Positions 61,861-64,000 of a stretch of 64,000 bases of DNA are shown one piece after another. A model generated the notes under the pieces. That model saw only the letters and a program-made list of their open reading frames with translations. It did no database searches and was not told where the DNA came from. The stretch covers positions 49,174 to 113,173 of the forward strand of contig CASFYQ010000008.1 of NCBI GenBank assembly GCA_949298955.1, written 5' to 3'. Position 1 is the stretch's first letter. Every line of letters begins with the position of its first letter. Both the position numbers and the translations under genes were made by a program. The stretch comes from an uncultured Bacteroidales bacterium (GTDB lineage Bacteria; Bacteroidota; Bacteroidia; Bacteroidales; Barnesiellaceae).

Positions 61861-63153
61861 ATGAATTTTGTAGAAGAACTCAAATGGCGCGGAATGGTGC
61901 ATACCATGATGCCGGGTACAGAAGAACTCCTTGAAAAGGAAATGGTCACGGCTTACCTGGGTTTCGACCCCACGGCCGACTCGCTTCACATAGGCCACCT
62001 GTGCGGTGTGATGATGCTGCGACATTTCCAACGCTGCGGCCACAAACCCCTGGCGTTGGTAGGAGGAGCCACCGGCATGATTGGCGACCCCTCGGGCAAA
62101 TCGCAGGAACGCAACCTGCTCGACGAGGAGACTCTGCGCCACAACCAGGAATGTATCAAAAAACAGTTGAGCAAGTTTCTCGATTTCGAGTCAGACGCTC
62201 CCAACCATGCAGAGCTGGTAAACAATTATGATTGGATGAAGGATTTCTCTTTCCTCGATTTCGCCCGCACCGTAGGCAAACACATCACCGTGAACTACAT
62301 GATGGCGAAAGACTCGGTTCAGAAACGTCTGAACGGCGAGGCTCGCGACGGACTCTCCTTCACCGAATTTACCTATCAACTGCTGCAAGGATACGATTTC
62401 CTGCACCTCTATGAGACCAAGAATTGCAAACTGCAACTGGGAGGCTCGGATCAATGGGGTAACATCACCACCGGCGCCGAACTCATACGCCGAACCAACG
62501 GCGGCGAAGTATTCGCCCTCACCTGCCCGCTGGTAACCAAAGCCGACGGTACAAAATTCGGCAAAACCGAGTCGGGCAACGTATGGCTCGACGCCCGTTA
62601 CACCTCGCCCTACAAGTTCTACCAGTTCTGGCTCAATGTAAGCGACGAAGACGCCAAGCGCTACATCAAGATATTTACCTCCATCTCGCGCGAAGAAATC
62701 GAGGCACTCATTGCCGAGCACGACCAGGCTCCCCACCTGCGCGCCCTGCAAAAACGGCTGGCCCGCGAGGTTACCGTCATGGTACACTCGCAAGCCGATT
62801 ACGAAGCCGCCGTCGAAGCTTCGAACATACTCTTCGGAAACTCCACATCCGAGCAACTCCACAAACTCGACGAGGATACCCTGCTCGCCGTATTCGAGGG
62901 TGTGCCCCAGTTCGAAATATCGCGCGACACAATTCTCGGCGGCGTCCCGGCCATAGAGCTGACCACCGAAATTGCAGCCGTATTCCCCTCGAAAGGCGAA
63001 ATGCGCAAGCTCACCCAAGGCGGCGGCGTCTCTATCAACAAAGAGAAACTGGCAGCCCCCGACACAAAAATCGACGGGAACTATCTGCTGAACGACAAAT
63101 ACATCATCGTACAGCGTGGTAAAAAGAATTATTACCTGCTTATCGCAAAATAA
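61861..63153 (+). CDS. tyrS: Tyrosyl-tRNA synthetase
   Basis: This 430-residue class I synthetase charges tRNA-Tyr. [20 protein letters not shown] near residue 34 contains the HIGH-type motif, [18 protein letters not shown] near residue 196 the tyrosine-binding part, and [14 protein letters not shown] the KMSKS-type loop. The C-terminal S4 RNA-binding domain ends the protein ([14 protein letters not shown]). Length fits bacterial TyrRS (about 420-430). Confidence 0.96.
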   Translation: MNFVEELKWRGMVHTMMPGTEELLEKEMVTAYLGFDPTADSLHIGHLCGVMMLRHFQRCGHKPLALVGGATGMIGDPSGKSQERNLLDEETLRHNQECIKKQLSKFLDFESDAPNHAELVNNYDWMKDFSFLDFARTVGKHITVNYMMAKDSVQKRLNGEARDGLSFTEFTYQLLQGYDFLHLYETKNCKLQLGGSDQWGNITTGAELIRRTNGGEVFALTCPLVTKADGTKFGKTESGNVWLDARYTSPYKFYQFWLNVSDEDAKRYIKIFTSISREEIEALIAEHDQAPHLRALQKRLAREVTVMVHSQADYEAAVEASNILFGNSTSEQLHKLDEDTLLAVFEGVPQFEISRDTILGGVPAIELTTEIAAVFPSKGEMRKLTQGGGVSINKEKLAAPDTKIDGNYLLNDKYIIVQRGKKNYYLLIAK

Positions 63154-63164
63154 TTCGCTTAAAA

Positions 63165-63196
63165 TTTGGCAAAGCAATAAAAACCCATTATCTTTG
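63165..63196 (+). promoter_or_regulatory. Promoter of tRNA-Gln
   Basis: TTTG (63165-63168), a 20-nt spacer and TATCTTTG (63189-63196) lie 38 nt before the tRNA. Confidence 0.8.
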
Positions 63197-63234
63197 CCTC
63201 GCTTTTGAGGATTAAGACCTCAAAGCGATAAGTT

Positions 63235-63305
63235 TGGCTTATGGTGTAATGGCAGCACAACAGGTTTTGGTTCTGTTTGTCTAGGTTCGAATCCTGGTAA
63301 GCCAA
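63235..63305 (+). tRNA. tRNA-Gln (UUG)
   Basis: A 71-nt cloverleaf is visible: acceptor TGGCTTA/TAAGCCA, a short D arm, anticodon loop TTTTGGT with anticodon TTG, and a T arm with GGTTCGAATCC. The U1-A72 pair is usual in tRNA-Gln. CCA is not encoded. A very long terminator stem starts at its 3' end. Confidence 0.93.
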
Positions 63306-63348
63306 CACAAGAACGAGCAACAGTGCATCTGTTGCTCGTTCTTGTGTT
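63304..63348 (+). terminator. Terminator of tRNA-Gln
   Basis: A perfect 20-bp stem, 63304-63323 pairing with 63329-63348 around a 5-nt loop (TGCAT), overlaps the last two tRNA bases. Between 63349 and 63582 I see no further feature. Confidence 0.88.
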
Positions 63349-63582
63349 ATATCCCCCCATCAAAAGTTCCGGCCTAGTCGACATGATGCGAAATCCAACC
63401 ATTCGGTCTCATTCCACACGACAACATAGAAATTAAGAGAATCAACAAAACTCTCCGCAAAAAATTATATCCCTGATTTTACTTTCATTTCTTTGTCGGG
63501 TCTTTTATATAGAACGTCTGTTCAAACGAGCTCATGAACAGGATTGTAAGAAAGAAAGATATAACATAAACATTCAAAGATT

Positions 63583-63942
63583 ATGAAACCAACAGGGAAA
63601 CTGAAAATAGCGATGATGGCAATAGTCATTCTCCTTTCATGCGGAACTGCAGATGCGCAGCGTTGGCGTTGGGACTCCCGGCCTTACCGGGTGGTAACCA
63701 TAGTTACCCAACCGGATGTAACTGTCCATGTCGGCAACCGTTTTACCCAAAAGGAACGTTTCAGAATGGCTATGGCTTATCTGAAGAGCCACGATTATCT
63801 CACGGTAAAGAAATATGCGAAGATGACGGAACTGCCGAAAGCAGCGGCCAAAGCTGAACTTGACGCTTTTGCTGCCGACAAGGACAGACCCATCGAGGCT
63901 GTAATAAGAGGGAAAAAGAAAGTGTACATATTGAGAAAGTAG
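63583..63942 (+). CDS. Small basic exported protein of unknown function
   Basis: This 119-residue protein has a signal peptide (hydrophobic residues 9-20, cut near ADA-QR). The mature part starts with the aromatic/basic QRWRWDSRPYRVVTIVTQ, has a helical middle FRMAMAYLKSHDYLTVKKYA and ends in a very basic tail (RGKKKVYILRK). The middle, TVKKYAKMTELPKAAAKAEL with the C-terminal tail, suggests a small winged-helix-like fold. I know no family. A second reading frame of similar style starts 19 nt later. Confidence 0.65.
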   Translation: MKPTGKLKIAMMAIVILLSCGTADAQRWRWDSRPYRVVTIVTQPDVTVHVGNRFTQKERFRMAMAYLKSHDYLTVKKYAKMTELPKAAAKAELDAFAADKDRPIEAVIRGKKKVYILRK

Positions 63943-63961
63943 AACATAAGAAGTTAAGATT

Positions 63962-64000
63962 ATGAAGGAATATAAGAAATGGAGCGCATTGGCTTTAATA
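63962..64000 (+). CDS. Partial gene start, cut by window end
   Basis: ATG 63962 opens a frame (MKEYKKWSALALI and on) that reads to the last base of the window. A basic start followed by a hydrophobic run suggests another signal peptide or membrane anchor. Nothing more can be said. Confidence 0.45.
   Translation, partial: MKEYKKWSALALI

Overview
The window reads as chromosomal DNA of a member of the Bacteroidales (Bacteroidota), of moderate GC content. Three things point there. First, start codons lack Shine-Dalgarno sequences, while many intergenic regions carry the Bacteroidota promoter TTTG (or TTG) - 19 to 21 nt - TAnnTTTG. Second, many genes belong to families largely seen in this phylum (DUF3098, DUF3467, DUF4271, NigD-like lipoproteins, the SDR-type threonine dehydrogenase, UpxY/NusG paralogues). 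Third, operon orders such as ftsX-DUF3098-uppP-truB-queA and DUF4271-hemD-rnpA-yidD/tatD-tyrS are typical of it. A Barnesiella-like gut genus is a guess only.

Layout. 0-7.3 kb: a SIS sugar-phosphate isomerase and PfkB kinase pair, a lipoprotein phosphatase homologue that has lost its catalytic arginine, a DEAD-box RNA helicase, and the threonine-to-glycine pair tdh-kbl. 7.4-9.2 kb: a CAU-anticodon tRNA, a WG-repeat lipoprotein and folK. 9.2-11.1 kb: a visibly AT-rich accessory island of four small secreted or membrane proteins behind a long structured leader. It is flanked by two near-identical ~51-bp promoter copies, the second of which drives metK. 13-19 kb: a two-part AAA protein with a structured leader, a GHL10 glycosidase-like protein, a very cysteine-rich exported protein and a split LysO-type lysine exporter. 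19-27 kb: argS (behind a tandemly duplicated promoter), a BI-1 family membrane protein, cysS, a SulP anion transporter and the potassium transporter kup. 27-35 kb: upp with a GNAT protein, pckA, then an operon tcdA-lolD-nigD-like-DUF3467-DUF3843-like. 35-39 kb: nrdDG (anaerobic ribonucleotide reductase) behind a cobalamin riboswitch. 39-46 kb: ftsX-DUF3098-uppP-truB-queA, then miaB with an MFS transporter. 46-51 kb: a CoA-transferase and two divergent NagB-type genes, one canonical and one a NagB/PIG-L fusion with a ruined deaminase site. 51-56 kb: a DUF2723 membrane protein, a polysaccharide deacetylase and queG. 56-64 kb: an SDR protein, a LOG protein, DUF4271, hemD, rnpA, a YidD-TatD fusion, an orphan NusG paralogue, tyrS, tRNA-Gln and two small exported proteins, the last cut by the window end.

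Most of the window is housekeeping: tRNA charging and modification (argS, cysS, tyrS, tcdA, miaB, truB, queA, queG, rnpA), SAM and folate supply, central carbon metabolism (pckA, CoA-transferase, threonine catabolism), nucleotide metabolism and envelope biogenesis. No phage, transposase, CRISPR array or rRNA is visible. The best candidates for something new are the promoter-flanked island with its 120-nt imperfect hairpin, the AAA protein with a dead first ATPase half and a hairpin leader, the cysteine-rich exported protein, and the two apparent pseudoenzymes.
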